Positions 1-8,137 of a DNA stretch of 64,000 nucleotides are shown here, piece by piece. The notes beneath the pieces are model-generated. The model searched no databases. It was not told the origin of the DNA and saw only the letters and a program-made list of their open reading frames with translations. The stretch is from the NCBI GenBank assembly GCA_050953105.1, contig JBMNMA010000009.1, forward strand, positions 62,001 to 126,000, read 5' to 3'. The number at the start of each line of letters is the position of its first letter. Positions within the stretch are counted from its first letter, which is position 1. Made by a program: the position numbers and the translations under genes. The DNA is from UBA1206 sp050953105 (GTDB lineage: Bacteria > Bacillota > Clostridia > Oscillospirales > CAG-382).

Positions 1-102
1 ACTTCGCTTGCAGAGTGAGAATGCTTTGAAAAATATTCATAGTGTTGAAAAGACAAACATCAACCGGTGTAAAATTTAATTCAATGTGTTCTACTGGATA
101 AA

Positions 103-124
103 TATAAACCGCATAAGGTTTATA
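103..124 (+). other. Hairpin upstream of the first gene
   Basis: A perfect 8-bp inverted repeat (TATAAACC at 103-110, GGTTTATA at 117-124, 6-nt loop) ends 7 nt before the start codon of the phosphotransferase-like gene. No clear T-run follows, so a terminator is not obvious. It could hide the ribosome site of that gene, which otherwise has a weak Shine-Dalgarno sequence. The first 100 bases of the window hold no coding feature I can support. Confidence 0.35.
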
Positions 125-131
125 ATTGTAA

Positions 132-1133
132 ATGAGGGATAGTAATGCTTACGGAAGCACAAGCGGCAGATATGGCATGTTTGTTTACAAAAAACATTAC
201 ATCAATAAAAACCTTAACAGCTTTCACAATGAGGTATATGAGGTATGCGGCAATATTACTTTTATTCTCCGTGTTTCTGAAGGGAAACGGGATGAGGAAA
301 CAAAGGCCGAAATTGATTTTTTATTATATCTCAAAAAAACTTTGTTCCCAGCAGCACCCCCTATCGAGTCATTACAAAACAAGTATGTTCATCTGGCATT
401 TATTGATGATATATGCTATACCGTCTCTGCCTATCAAAAGGCAAAGGGCAAGGATTGCTGGTCAAGGGGCATTGACGGCAAGGAAAGGTTTAAAGTAATC
501 GGCCAAACATTGGGGAAAATGCACAGGCTATCAATGCAGTATTACTGTAATAATAAAGTCAAACGCAGGCAGTGGGATGAAAACCCCCATATATTAAAAG
601 CGCATGGTATATTATTCAATTACAATAAAGAGCTGGCGGATAAATTTAATTCCTACATAGCGTTAATGAATAATTTTCCTAAGAAAAACAGCAGTTTCGG
701 GCTTATCCATGGCGATTTTTTATTTTCAAATTACTTTTTTGATGATAAAAATAATATTTCGGTTTTCGACTTTGATGAGTGCGAATACTCATGGTATATT
801 TATGACATAGCCGTCTGTATGTACTATTATCTCCTTGGCGGTGATCCCACCGAGCTTTGCGAAAAGGCTAATGAAGCTGAGGATATGTTTTTTCATATTA
901 TGTCGGGGTATGTATCGGAATGTGAGCTTGATTTGGATTGTATAAGAAACATCGACTTGTTTTTTCAGCTTAGGGATTATGTCTTGCTTTCAAGCATTTT
1001 GGAAAAATCAGCCATCAGCCTTAGCGGCTGGAAAAAGAGCTTTGTTGAGGGCGCAACGGATCGTCTGTTAAACGAAAAACCGTTTATACAAGCGGATTTT
1101 GAAAAGGTGTATAAAGCTGTAGGTAATAAATAA
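132..1133 (+). CDS. Aminoglycoside phosphotransferase/choline kinase-like protein
   Basis: A 333-residue kinase-fold protein of the APH/ChoK/CotS type. Seen: the Brenner-type catalytic loop HGDFLFSN at about residues 193-200 and the metal-binding FDFDE about 20 residues later, followed by helical segments typical of the C-lobe. The N-terminal part, with alternating strands and an acidic KAEIDFLLYL helix, matches the ATP-binding lobe. Such proteins transfer phosphate from ATP to a small-molecule hydroxyl. Family members phosphorylate antibiotics, choline, homoserine or spore-coat substrates, so the substrate cannot be read from sequence. The ATG at 132 is the first in frame but lacks a good ribosome site; ATG 177 is an alternative. 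The next gene starts 37 nt downstream on the same strand, so co-transcription is likely. Resistance to a drug should not be assumed. Confidence 0.75.
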   Translation: MRDSNAYGSTSGRYGMFVYKKHYINKNLNSFHNEVYEVCGNITFILRVSEGKRDEETKAEIDFLLYLKKTLFPAAPPIESLQNKYVHLAFIDDICYTVSAYQKAKGKDCWSRGIDGKERFKVIGQTLGKMHRLSMQYYCNNKVKRRQWDENPHILKAHGILFNYNKELADKFNSYIALMNNFPKKNSSFGLIHGDFLFSNYFFDDKNNISVFDFDECEYSWYIYDIAVCMYYYLLGGDPTELCEKANEAEDMFFHIMSGYVSECELDLDCIRNIDLFFQLRDYVLLSSILEKSAISLSGWKKSFVEGATDRLLNEKPFIQADFEKVYKAVGNK

Positions 1134-1170
1134 TGAATACATCTATGAATGAAAAAACGGAGTTAGTAAA

Positions 1171-2073
1171 ATGAATGACATAAATATCGATAAAGTTCAT
1201 TTTTTAAGGGCAAACTGGTGCGACATTACGGTGCTTGAAAGCGAGGGCAAATACGCTCTTATTGATACCGGATTTAAAGGAAGCTTTTATACCATTGAAA
1301 ACTTTCTCAAATCCCAAGGAGTGGACAAGCTGGAGTTTGTGTTTTTGTCCCATTTTCATTGCGATCATTACGGCAGTGCGCTTAGAGTGCTTGAAAATTA
1401 TAAAGTGGATAAATTTTACACAAAAGAGTATAAAGGGCTTGAGCACTTGGGATCCAGCGGCAATGCCGAAGGAGAGGATTATTATATCGGCGAGCGCAAC
1501 AATTACAATGAAATAATCGAAAAAGCAGCCGAAAAAAGCAGTATTTGCTACATAACACCCGACCTTGAACCTATAACATTGGGAAACATAAAATTAACCG
1601 TTTTTATAAAGGAAAACAACCTTGAACGGCTTTATATGGATGAGGAAAGCCCTTTTAAGGGTATAAAGAAATTCAGTGAAAACATTAACAGCACCATTAT
1701 TTATGCCGAATTTACAAGCGGCGCCACCGCAGTTATTGCAGGGGACTATGTGGATATTATAACAGGCTATGATCCGGTGGATATGTTAAATACCAAAACG
1801 GCGGAGGAAATTAGTCATAATGTAGATGTATATAAACTCCCCCATCACGCCTGCGGAGTGGGCGCAACGGAAAAAATAGCAAACATATATCGTCCCGACC
1901 ATGTGGTTATGACCGTAGGCGAGGAGTATATGAATAACGGCCATCAGTTTTCGGACAATCTTAATAACTTGCTTGCCGCAAACCCCGACGTTAAGTTTTA
2001 TTATACCGCCAAAAACGGTTACTCCTTTTACATGAACGGAAAGGGAAATATTGCAGTTAAAGAGATTATATAA
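1171..2073 (+). CDS. MBL-fold metallohydrolase
   Basis: A 300-residue metallo-beta-lactamase-fold protein. Seen: the metal-ligand motif HFHCDH near residue 61, an early LIDTGFKGS strand-turn, an AGDYVD segment near residue 190 (the usual Asp ligand) and a late LPHHACG histidine motif. The layout resembles ComEC/Rec2-type and hydrolase members that bind two metals. There is no signal peptide, so it is probably cytoplasmic. The ribosome site ACGGAG lies about 9 nt before ATG 1171. It sits between a kinase-like gene and a decayed gene on the same strand, which does not reveal a substrate. Family function is secure; the reaction is not. Confidence 0.82.
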   Translation: MNDINIDKVHFLRANWCDITVLESEGKYALIDTGFKGSFYTIENFLKSQGVDKLEFVFLSHFHCDHYGSALRVLENYKVDKFYTKEYKGLEHLGSSGNAEGEDYYIGERNNYNEIIEKAAEKSSICYITPDLEPITLGNIKLTVFIKENNLERLYMDEESPFKGIKKFSENINSTIIYAEFTSGATAVIAGDYVDIITGYDPVDMLNTKTAEEISHNVDVYKLPHHACGVGATEKIANIYRPDHVVMTVGEEYMNNGHQFSDNLNNLLAANPDVKFYYTAKNGYSFYMNGKGNIAVKEII

Positions 2074-2126
2074 AAATTTGTTTTGTATATACATCTTAAA
2101 AACATTTTGTTTTAAGGAGATAGCTG

Positions 2127-2813
2127 GTGAAGAAATACTGGGCATATATTTCAAACGGACAATACTCGGTCGGAACAACAGGGCAAAGCGTTTTTTTATT
2201 TGATAAAGACGGAAAAAAACTTAATTGCTTTAAAGATATAATTTATGCCTACACCCCAATGTTTTCCCGGACGGGAAAATATTTGTTGTTAAATCAACAG
2301 ACGGAAGACTTGCGGTTTATTCGTTAATAACCTGCTCTTTAATTAAGAAATTCAGATATTCTAAAGTGGACGGAGCACAGGATGACGGCTTTTGCTTTTC
2401 CCCCCGACGGCAGCTTTTTTATAAACATAGAACGTCATATTGATTCATTACACAATGCCATAACAGTTTATCACAGCAAAGATTTTTCGATAGCATCACA
2501 GCTAATGCTTGATGATAACGTTAATGTTTGTGATATTGAATACGATTCCAAAACAGAAAATTACTATGTTCTGGGGTTTAGAAGTGGTATGGAATCGAAT
2601 GGTTATTTCGTCGGCAAGTACCGGAATAATGCTATAACAGACACTGTGGAAATAAGCGAAAGTGTATTTGATTTTCATAGAATATACTTAAGATTAAAAA
2701 GGATGGGCTTTACAGATAAAGCTTACGAATGGTCTTACTGCGACTGCGAACTTGAAAAACTTAAAAACCAAAACACCACTTTGTCTAATCTATATAATTC
2801 ATATTCAAATTAA
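2127..2813 (+). pseudogene. Broken beta-propeller-like protein (two compensating indels)
   Basis: Two open segments in the same frame (2127-2327 and 2382-2813) are joined by a stretch readable only in another frame. Near 2285-2290 one base seems missing: the frame changes from KYLLLNQQ to VVKSTDGRLAVYS. At the C-run 2400-2405 one base seems extra: FCFSPRRQ versus FCFSPDGSFF. Correcting both gives one protein of about 228 residues with FSRTGKYL and FCFSPDGSF turns typical of WD40/TolB-like propeller blades. The start is GTG 2127, with AAGGAGA six bases upstream. There is no signal peptide. The product is unknown beyond a propeller-like fold. It is either a pseudogene or carries two sequencing errors; the homopolymer at the second site makes an error plausible. 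Confidence 0.6.
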
Positions 2814-2870
2814 TAAAACTGTTATTAAAAACACTATCAGCAGATGCGATTAAATAAGGGAGATAAGCAA

Positions 2871-3407
2871 ATGATATTATCAGATAAAACAATACTTAAA
2901 ATGTTAGCAGACAAATCTTTAATTATTAAACCGCTGGATAAAGAGCAGATTCAGCCTGCAAGTGTGGACATTCGTTTGGGAAACACATTTGGCATTGTTG
3001 AGGATTCGCCAACAGGAATAATAAATTTAGAAAAGGAAATCAAGTATAAAACAATTACAAGCGACACCTACATACTTTTACCCAACCAGTTTGTTCTTGC
3101 AACAACAATGGAATATATTGTTTTGCCAAACGATATAACAGCTTTTGTCGAGGGTAGAAGCTCCCTCGGACGAATGGGTTTATTTATTCAAAATGCAGGA
3201 TGGGTTGACCCGGGTTTTAGGGGTGAAATTACTCTTGAACTTTTCAATGCAAACCGTTGTGCCATAGAACTTAAAGCGGGCAGAAGAATCGGTCAGCTTG
3301 TTTTTGCTAAAATGGATGATACCGCTTTGAACCCCTACAACGGCAAATACCAAGGCCAAAAAGGCGCTACAGGCTCAAGAGTTTTTATGGATAATGAAAA
3401 CATGTGA
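2871..3407 (+). CDS. dcd: dCTP deaminase
   Basis: Converts dCTP to dUTP and ammonia, feeding thymidylate synthesis. It belongs to the trimeric dUTPase-like fold family. Seen: the N-terminal QPASVDIRLG strand, the active-site block RSSLGRMGLFIQNAGWVDPG with its Arg, Ser and catalytic-region residues, then GEITLELFN and GRRIGQLVF near the end. The 178-residue length fits the family (about 170-200). I chose ATG 2871 because GGGAGATAAG sits just upstream and the protein then begins MILSDKTI, as relatives do; an upstream ATG at 2844 would add nine unrelated residues. Some members also have dUTPase activity, which sequence reading alone cannot exclude. Confidence 0.92.
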   Translation: MILSDKTILKMLADKSLIIKPLDKEQIQPASVDIRLGNTFGIVEDSPTGIINLEKEIKYKTITSDTYILLPNQFVLATTMEYIVLPNDITAFVEGRSSLGRMGLFIQNAGWVDPGFRGEITLELFNANRCAIELKAGRRIGQLVFAKMDDTALNPYNGKYQGQKGATGSRVFMDNENM

Positions 3408-3466
3408 TTTTATGTTAGTGTTACATAGGAAATGTTAAACTGAAATATAAATTCAAGGACAACAAT

Positions 3467-4684
3467 ATGAAAAAGATAGCAATGTTTACAATGGGAACAA
3501 GAGGAGACGTTCAACCGTATATCTATCTTGCAAGGGCATTAAATAAAGCCGGGTGCGATGTTGTCCTGGGTTCTCATCCGTGCTGGAGAGAGTTGGTTGA
3601 ACAGGCAGATGTGAAATTTGTGCCTATAGGTCCCGATATTGATATCGAAAAAGAAACCGCCTACATAAGAGGGAGGTTTTCCAATCCTGCCATAAGCATG
3701 TTGAAAACAATGAACTTTGTTTTTAAAATAATTCAAAATTCCACAAAAGAGGTTTATAATACATGCATCGGCAAGGACCTGATTATCGTTACCCACACTA
3801 AAATGGGGATTAGCGAAGCGGAGGCATTGGGAATACCCACCGTCAGCGTTACACTTCAAACAGAAATGATTCCACAGAAGCTGAAACCCCAGTCGTGGCT
3901 TAACAAAACGACAGGCAACATAATCGGCAGGATGGCCGTAAAACCTTTTAATAAAATAAGAAAAGAATACGGGTTGGAGAAACTGAAGCCTTCGGATGAA
4001 ATTATATCGAAAAATTTAAACCTCATTCCCATTAGCCACTTTGTTAAGGAGCCAAGTCCCTATTGGGAAAAGCAGCATATAATGACAGGGTATTGGTATG
4101 AAGACGAGCCCGATTATCAACCCGACGACAAGCTGAAAGAGTTTTTAAAAAACGGGGAAAAGCCAATAATTTTAGCCCTTGGCGCAATGGCTTTTGAAGA
4201 TAAGTCGGAAAAAGAAAAGCTTGATATGTTTGTAAACGCCTTTAAAAGGACGGGTTGCCGTGCCGTTATTCAGGGTTTTCAAAAAACACTTAAAAACTAT
4301 AATCTCCCCGACACAATGATAGCCTGCGGGCCGGTGCCCCACAGCTGGCTTTTTAAGCAGGGATGCTTTGCAATACACCACTGCGGTTTCGGAACAACGG
4401 CAGCAACCTTAATTTACGCCATTCCCTCCATACCGGTTCCCCATATCCTTGACCAGATGGGTTTTGCCAAACAGCTTTATGACATTAACGTCGCCGCTAA
4501 CCCTATTCCCGTAAAGTCTTTAAGCGAAGAAAAAATTATAAAAGCCATTGAAGAAATGAAATTGACATATAACGAAAAAAAGAAAAATGCCGATGAAATA
4601 TCGTATAAAATCCGTGAAGAAAAAGGCCTTGAAAAAGCGGTTAGCGAAATTTTTGATATTTTAAACAACACCTTTATAGCATGA
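3467..4684 (+). CDS. GT1-type glycosyltransferase (UGT/sterol glucosyltransferase-like)
   Basis: A 405-residue GT-B-fold enzyme. Seen: the N-terminal TMGTRGDVQPYIYLARAL motif typical of MGT/UGT80-like enzymes acting on lipids or macrolides, and a C-terminal nucleotide-sugar site HHCGFGTTAA followed by PSIPVPHILDQMGFAKQL. These resemble the acceptor and donor lobes of glycosyltransferases that use UDP-sugars. There is no transmembrane helix, so it is probably cytoplasmic or peripheral. AAGGA precedes ATG 3467. It is the last gene of the first plus-strand group and converges on the ABC operon. The acceptor (lipid, sterol-like or antibiotic) is unknown. Confidence 0.85.
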   Translation: MKKIAMFTMGTRGDVQPYIYLARALNKAGCDVVLGSHPCWRELVEQADVKFVPIGPDIDIEKETAYIRGRFSNPAISMLKTMNFVFKIIQNSTKEVYNTCIGKDLIIVTHTKMGISEAEALGIPTVSVTLQTEMIPQKLKPQSWLNKTTGNIIGRMAVKPFNKIRKEYGLEKLKPSDEIISKNLNLIPISHFVKEPSPYWEKQHIMTGYWYEDEPDYQPDDKLKEFLKNGEKPIILALGAMAFEDKSEKEKLDMFVNAFKRTGCRAVIQGFQKTLKNYNLPDTMIACGPVPHSWLFKQGCFAIHHCGFGTTAATLIYAIPSIPVPHILDQMGFAKQLYDINVAANPIPVKSLSEEKIIKAIEEMKLTYNEKKKNADEISYKIREEKGLEKAVSEIFDILNNTFIA

Positions 4685-4700
4685 GATTAAGATAATTGAA

Positions 4701-4739
4701 AATAAAAACACACCCCTGCGGTTTTTAATTGCAGGGGTG
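4701..4739 (-). terminator. Terminator of the ABC transporter operon
   Basis: A 9-bp perfect stem (CACCCCTGC at 4711-4719, GCAGGGGTG at 4731-4739) with an 11-nt loop. On the minus strand it is followed by GTTTTTATTTT, making a good intrinsic terminator for the operon that ends at 4763. It may also stop transcription from the plus-strand glycosyltransferase. Confidence 0.8.
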
Positions 4740-4762
4740 CAGCACTTATTGACTGTATATAA

Positions 4763-5524
4763 TTATTTACACAAAACACGGGCAAGAAATTCCCGGGTTC
4801 TTTCTTTTGTGGGGTTGTTAAATATAACCTCGGGGGTGTTATCTTCCTCAATCAATCCCTTATCCATAAATACCACACGGTCGGAAACGTCTCTGGCAAA
4901 GCTCATTTCGTGGGTTACGACAAGCATTGTAAGACCGCTCTGGGCAAGGGACTTCATGACTGACAGCACTTCACCCACCATTTCCGGGTCAAGGGCCGAA
5001 GTGGGCTCGTCAAATAAAATAACATCGGGTGACATTGAAAGGCTGCGGGCGATAGCCACACGCTGCTTCTGCCCGCCGGAAAGCTGGGCAGGCTTGGCGT
5101 TTATAAACTGCTTCATGCCCACCTTGTCAAGGTATTCCATGGCAATAGTCTTTGCCTCTTCCCGTGAGCGCTTTAATACCTTAACCTGACCGATGACACA
5201 GTTTTCAAGGGCATTCATGTTATTATACAGGTTGAACTGCTGGAAAACCATACCCACCCTGGCACGGTAACGGTATATCGAGTCGATTTCGGTCTGAACA
5301 TTTTTACCGTTGTAGAGGATTTCACCGGAGGTAGGAGTTTCAAGCAGGTTAATGCAGCGGAGCATGGTGCTTTTGCCTGAACCCGAAGAACCGATTATGG
5401 ATACAACCTCGCCCCGGTTGACAGTCAGGTTTATATCGGTAAGCACCTCATGATCCCCGAAACACTTGCGAAGATTGCGAAGCTCAATAACGGGGCCTGT
5501 GTAGCTATTATTCATGTCAGTCAT
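4763..5524 (-). CDS. Amino-acid ABC transporter ATPase (lysine-regulated)
   Basis: The 253-residue energising subunit of a polar amino-acid importer (GlnQ/HisP class). Seen: Walker A GSSGSGKST (residues 45-53), signature LSGGQKQRVAIARS, Walker B VILFDEPTSALDPE and the H-loop VVTHEM. It acts at the cytoplasmic membrane face with the permease encoded just upstream; their reading frames overlap by 8 nt, so translation is coupled. A second ATG at residue 4 is equally possible. The operon is preceded by a lysine riboswitch, so lysine or a related cationic amino acid is the inferred substrate. The terminator at 4711-4739 closes the operon. Confidence 0.93.
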   Translation of the reverse strand: MTDMNNSYTGPVIELRNLRKCFGDHEVLTDINLTVNRGEVVSIIGSSGSGKSTMLRCINLLETPTSGEILYNGKNVQTEIDSIYRYRARVGMVFQQFNLYNNMNALENCVIGQVKVLKRSREEAKTIAMEYLDKVGMKQFINAKPAQLSGGQKQRVAIARSLSMSPDVILFDEPTSALDPEMVGEVLSVMKSLAQSGLTMLVVTHEMSFARDVSDRVVFMDKGLIEEDNTPEVIFNNPTKERTREFLARVLCK

Positions 5525-6293
5525 TGGGCACAGAACCCCCTTTGATATGTATTTCCGCCTCGGGTGCCGTCTGGGAACCGAAAATTACATAATGGTCATT
5601 ACCAGCAAGCTTCTTTTCCACAAGACGCAGCAGCCGTGTTATGGTATAAGTCATTATGAAGTAAAGAACACAGATTATCAGATATGTCTGAAAAGTCTTG
5701 AAATTTTGCCGTTTGATAATTCCCGCAAAATAGTAAAGCTCGGTAACACCTATGACGTTAAGAACCGAGGTGTCTTTGATGTTTATTACAAACTCATTGC
5801 TTACCGAGGGCAGGATGTTTCGCATAACCTGCGGAATTATAATATGGAACATGGTCTGCCAGTGGGTCATGCCTACGGCAGCCGCCCCTTCAAACTGTCC
5901 TTTGTCTATTGAAATAATACCGCCACGGACAATTTCCGCCATATACGCACCGGTGTTGATGGAAACAATGAAAATACCGGCCGGAACAGGGGGAAGCGTA
6001 ACACCGCCGGAGGCAAAGGCATAGCCCCAGAAAATAACCATTGCCTGCACCATCATTGGTGTTCCACGGAAAATTTCAACGTAAATAGTAATCAAAGTTT
6101 TGACTATCTTTTGAATTACCCTGACAAACGCATTTTTTGATTTGGGTGAAATGCGGATTATTCCGGCAAGCAGCCCGATAATAAGGCCGATAACCGTACC
6201 GACAAGTGCTATTAACAGGGTAAACCCAACCCCGCGCAAAAGGGAAGGGTAATGCTCTGAAATTATATTTGTAACATCACGTAAAAACTGCAT
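5517..6293 (-). CDS. Amino-acid ABC transporter permease
   Basis: A 258-residue inner-membrane channel subunit of the HisMQ/GlnP type. Seen: several hydrophobic segments (e.g. VGFTLLIALVGTVIGLIIG near residue 25) and the EAA loop around ISIDKGQFEGAAAVGMTHWQ, the contact site for the ATPase. The ATG overlaps the stop codon of the binding-protein gene in the TAATG configuration, and its own Shine-Dalgarno is poor, so translational coupling is likely. Only one permease gene is present, so a homodimeric channel is expected. The substrate is inferred to be lysine from the upstream riboswitch. Confidence 0.93.
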   Translation of the reverse strand: MQFLRDVTNIISEHYPSLLRGVGFTLLIALVGTVIGLIIGLLAGIIRISPKSKNAFVRVIQKIVKTLITIYVEIFRGTPMMVQAMVIFWGYAFASGGVTLPPVPAGIFIVSINTGAYMAEIVRGGIISIDKGQFEGAAAVGMTHWQTMFHIIIPQVMRNILPSVSNEFVINIKDTSVLNVIGVTELYYFAGIIKRQNFKTFQTYLIICVLYFIMTYTITRLLRLVEKKLAGNDHYVIFGSQTAPEAEIHIKGGSVPND

Positions 6294-7171
6294 TATTTTT
6301 TCTTATAGATGACCACAAGAGTGGACTCGTAGTAAACATCGGTAAAATCGATTTCTTCTTCACGTTCGGCTGTGGGGCTCATACCAGCGATAATGGCGTC
6401 CACCGCACCAGAATTTAATGCGGGAATAAGGGAGTCCCATTCATAACTGTATATCTCAAGCTTCATGCCCAGCTTGTTGGCGATATACTGGGCGATTAGG
6501 ACGTCGTAACCGATGGCATAATGTTCTGCACCCTCGTCATTGGCAATTCTTACGGCACCATAAGAATAATTTGAGGTTTCGGTCCAGTTATAGGGCTCGT
6601 AGGCGCATTCCATGCCCACTTTAAGAACGCCGTTGGTTGTTTCGGGAGGGGTAATGTCAAGGGAGTAAGAGGTAAGCTTTTCACCGGCACTCAGCTTTAT
6701 CATTTCAAGCATAAGATTGTCACGAACCTCGTCGGTGATGGTTTTTAAAATTTCATTAATCTGCGCTCTGAGTCCGGAACCGGTTTTAAGACCCACTGCA
6801 ATACCCACATCAGCGGCGGTAACTGTAAATCCGGTATCGTTATTCACCAAAGGCAGGTAGGCAAGGCTTGAGTCGCTTGCGCATACAGAACGGGCGGTGG
6901 GCTCCTCGGCTATGTACCCGTCAATGGTGCCGGCCTTGAGAGCGACCAGCATATCTGTAAACTCGGGATAGGTGCTGAGTTTAACATCAACAATTTGTTT
7001 AGCGGCATCTGCGTGGAAGGTGCCAGCCTGTGCGCCGATTTTCATGCCTTTAAGATCGGCTATTGATTTGGCTTCGGTAATATCACCGGCTCCGCCGGCA
7101 CCGGATACGCAGGAAACAAGGGTAAAAGCGAGCAAACATACGGTTAGAATGGCTGCAATCAGTTTTTTCAT
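6293..7171 (-). CDS. Amino-acid binding lipoprotein with permuted SBP_bac_3 fold
   Basis: The 292-residue extracytoplasmic receptor of the ABC importer. Seen: a lipoprotein signal with lipobox LVSC (Cys about residue 21), then segments in unusual order. In ordinary family-3 binding proteins the GYDVLIAQYIANKLG / SLIPALNSGAVDAIIAGM lobe comes first and the DLKGMKIGAQAGTF lobe follows. Here DLKGMKIGAQAGTF comes first (about residues 40-160), the usual C-terminal helix follows, and the usual N-terminal strand LKVGMECAYEPYNW starts only near residue 183, with DFTDVYYESTLVVIYKK at the very end. This is what a circular permutation would give. All parts of one domain seem present, so truncation is less likely. 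AAGAGGAGA precedes the start. The operon is under lysine-riboswitch control. Confidence 0.88.
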   Translation of the reverse strand: MKKLIAAILTVCLLAFTLVSCVSGAGGAGDITEAKSIADLKGMKIGAQAGTFHADAAKQIVDVKLSTYPEFTDMLVALKAGTIDGYIAEEPTARSVCASDSSLAYLPLVNNDTGFTVTAADVGIAVGLKTGSGLRAQINEILKTITDEVRDNLMLEMIKLSAGEKLTSYSLDITPPETTNGVLKVGMECAYEPYNWTETSNYSYGAVRIANDEGAEHYAIGYDVLIAQYIANKLGMKLEIYSYEWDSLIPALNSGAVDAIIAGMSPTAEREEEIDFTDVYYESTLVVIYKKK

Positions 7172-7200
7172 AGTATTCTCCTCTTCTTAAATGTTGTCAA

Positions 7201-7239
7201 AAAATTATAATAAAAAGCCGTGACATGGACTGTCACGGC
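7201..7239 (-). terminator. Riboswitch expression-platform terminator
   Basis: A perfect 9-bp stem (GCCGTGACA at 7217-7225 with TGTCACGGC at 7231-7239; 5-nt loop). On the minus strand it is followed by TTTTTATTATAATTTTTT. It lies between the lysine riboswitch and the binding-protein gene, where an attenuator is expected, so lysine binding probably favours termination here. Confidence 0.85.
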
Positions 7240-7283
7240 AATAAACACTAAAATCCCTTTATGTATCTTGTGAATTATTGCTA

Positions 7284-7441
7284 TGATAGCGCTCCACATA
7301 AGTGACAGTCTGACGCATATTCTGCGCCACCCCAGCATCGGCGACCTCATTCAAATACACCGAGCTTCGGCGAAAATCCCTTTGGGCCGACGGTGAATGA
7401 CCGTTTGTTCCGGCTTACTCTTGATTTCCGCACCTCTATCA
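7284..7441 (-). promoter_or_regulatory. Lysine riboswitch (L box)
   Basis: Read on the minus strand, the leader shows the L-box landmarks in order: GATAGAGGTGCGG at the 5' end, CAAGAGTAAGCC, an internal hairpin, AAAGGGATTTTCGCCGAAG, CTGGGGTGGC, ACTGTCA, and the closing GGAGCGCTATC that pairs with the first element (P1, about 6 bp). These match the known lysC leader pattern. The terminator at 7217-7239 follows. The class binds L-lysine and turns off downstream genes. Here it controls the three-gene ABC operon, which is the main evidence that the transporter imports lysine. Confidence 0.93.
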
Positions 7442-7575
7442 ATGCTTTTTATGTATGATATCATACAAAGTAAATTATTTCAAGTATCATGCAAAAATAT
7501 TAAAAATTCAGCACTTTATACAAAAATATGGTTTGACTATCTGCCATTTGCAATGTTTTATATTAAAAAGTATTA

Positions 7576-7584
7576 TGCTATAAT
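7576..7584 (+). promoter_or_regulatory. Extended -10 promoter for the GNAT gene
   Basis: TGCTATAAT, a consensus extended -10, lies about 70 nt before the first GNAT gene; no good -35 is visible. It is divergent from the lysine-riboswitch operon. Predicted transcription start near 7591. Confidence 0.5.
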
Positions 7585-7609
7585 AAAAAATATGTCAGAG
7601 GAGCATATT

Positions 7610-7657
7610 GTGTTAAATTTGATTGCCGAATCTAATAAATTGTGTGAGAAAGCATGA
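7610..7657 (+). CDS. Possible 15-codon leader ORF coupled to the GNAT gene
   Basis: GTG 7610 lies 6 nt after a strong ribosome site (AGAGGAG, 7597-7603). The 15-codon frame stops at TGA 7655-7657, which overlaps the ATG of the next gene (ATGA). The GNAT gene itself has only a weak site, so the micro-ORF may serve to deliver ribosomes. An in-frame ATG at 7592 is possible but lies before that ribosome site. The peptide (VLNLIAESNKLCEKA) has no recognised function; chance is possible. Confidence 0.3.
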   Translation: MLNLIAESNKLCEKA

Positions 7658-8079
7658 TTACATATAACGAAACCAAAAAAGATTTGCCCGTGGACCAATT
7701 ATATCGTCTGTTTTATCTGGCAGGCTGGACAGATACAGAGAGTTCTACCGACCCCGATATGTTAAAAAACTTTAATACTCCTTTTATTAACTCGACTTTG
7801 GTTATCTCTGCGTGGGACAGTAACCGTCTGGTGGGAGCTGTAAGAGTATTGAGCGATAAAGTAATCCGTTCGGTAATTTATGACCTTGTGGTTGATACAG
7901 AGTACCGAAACCGTGGAATAGGAAAAGAACTAATTAAAAGGTGCAGGGTGCATTTTCCGTCTACCGAATGGCTGGTTCAGACAAAAAAGCATATTGCACC
8001 GTTTTATGAAAACATGGGCTTTAAGCTTTATGATGACATAATTCTAACAATACCGTCTATATATCAACATAGCGAATGA
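7654..8079 (+). CDS. GNAT family N-acetyltransferase
   Basis: A 141-residue single-domain acetyltransferase. Seen: motif A with the acetyl-CoA pyrophosphate loop RNRGIGKEL near residue 89, preceded by the strand SVIYDLVVDTEY, and the C-terminal motif B region HIAPFYENMGFKLYDD. GNAT enzymes transfer acetyl from acetyl-CoA to an amine on a small molecule or protein; the acceptor is unknown. It starts inside the stop codon of a tiny upstream ORF and is the first of three GNAT genes in a row. Two in-house duplications are not evident, since the three proteins differ in length and sequence. Confidence 0.88.
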   Translation: MITYNETKKDLPVDQLYRLFYLAGWTDTESSTDPDMLKNFNTPFINSTLVISAWDSNRLVGAVRVLSDKVIRSVIYDLVVDTEYRNRGIGKELIKRCRVHFPSTEWLVQTKKHIAPFYENMGFKLYDDIILTIPSIYQHSE

Positions 8080-8137
8080 ACTTAACTTATATCCGAAAAC
8101 GACATATAAAAAGCTGTTATAATAAAGGAGTACCGGT

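Noticed and set aside
7397..7657. Eighty-six-codon frame upstream of the first GNAT gene
   Set aside because: Its first part lies in the lysine riboswitch of the opposite strand and upstream of the -10 at 7579; only the last 15 codons after GTG 7610 have a ribosome site, and these are listed separately.
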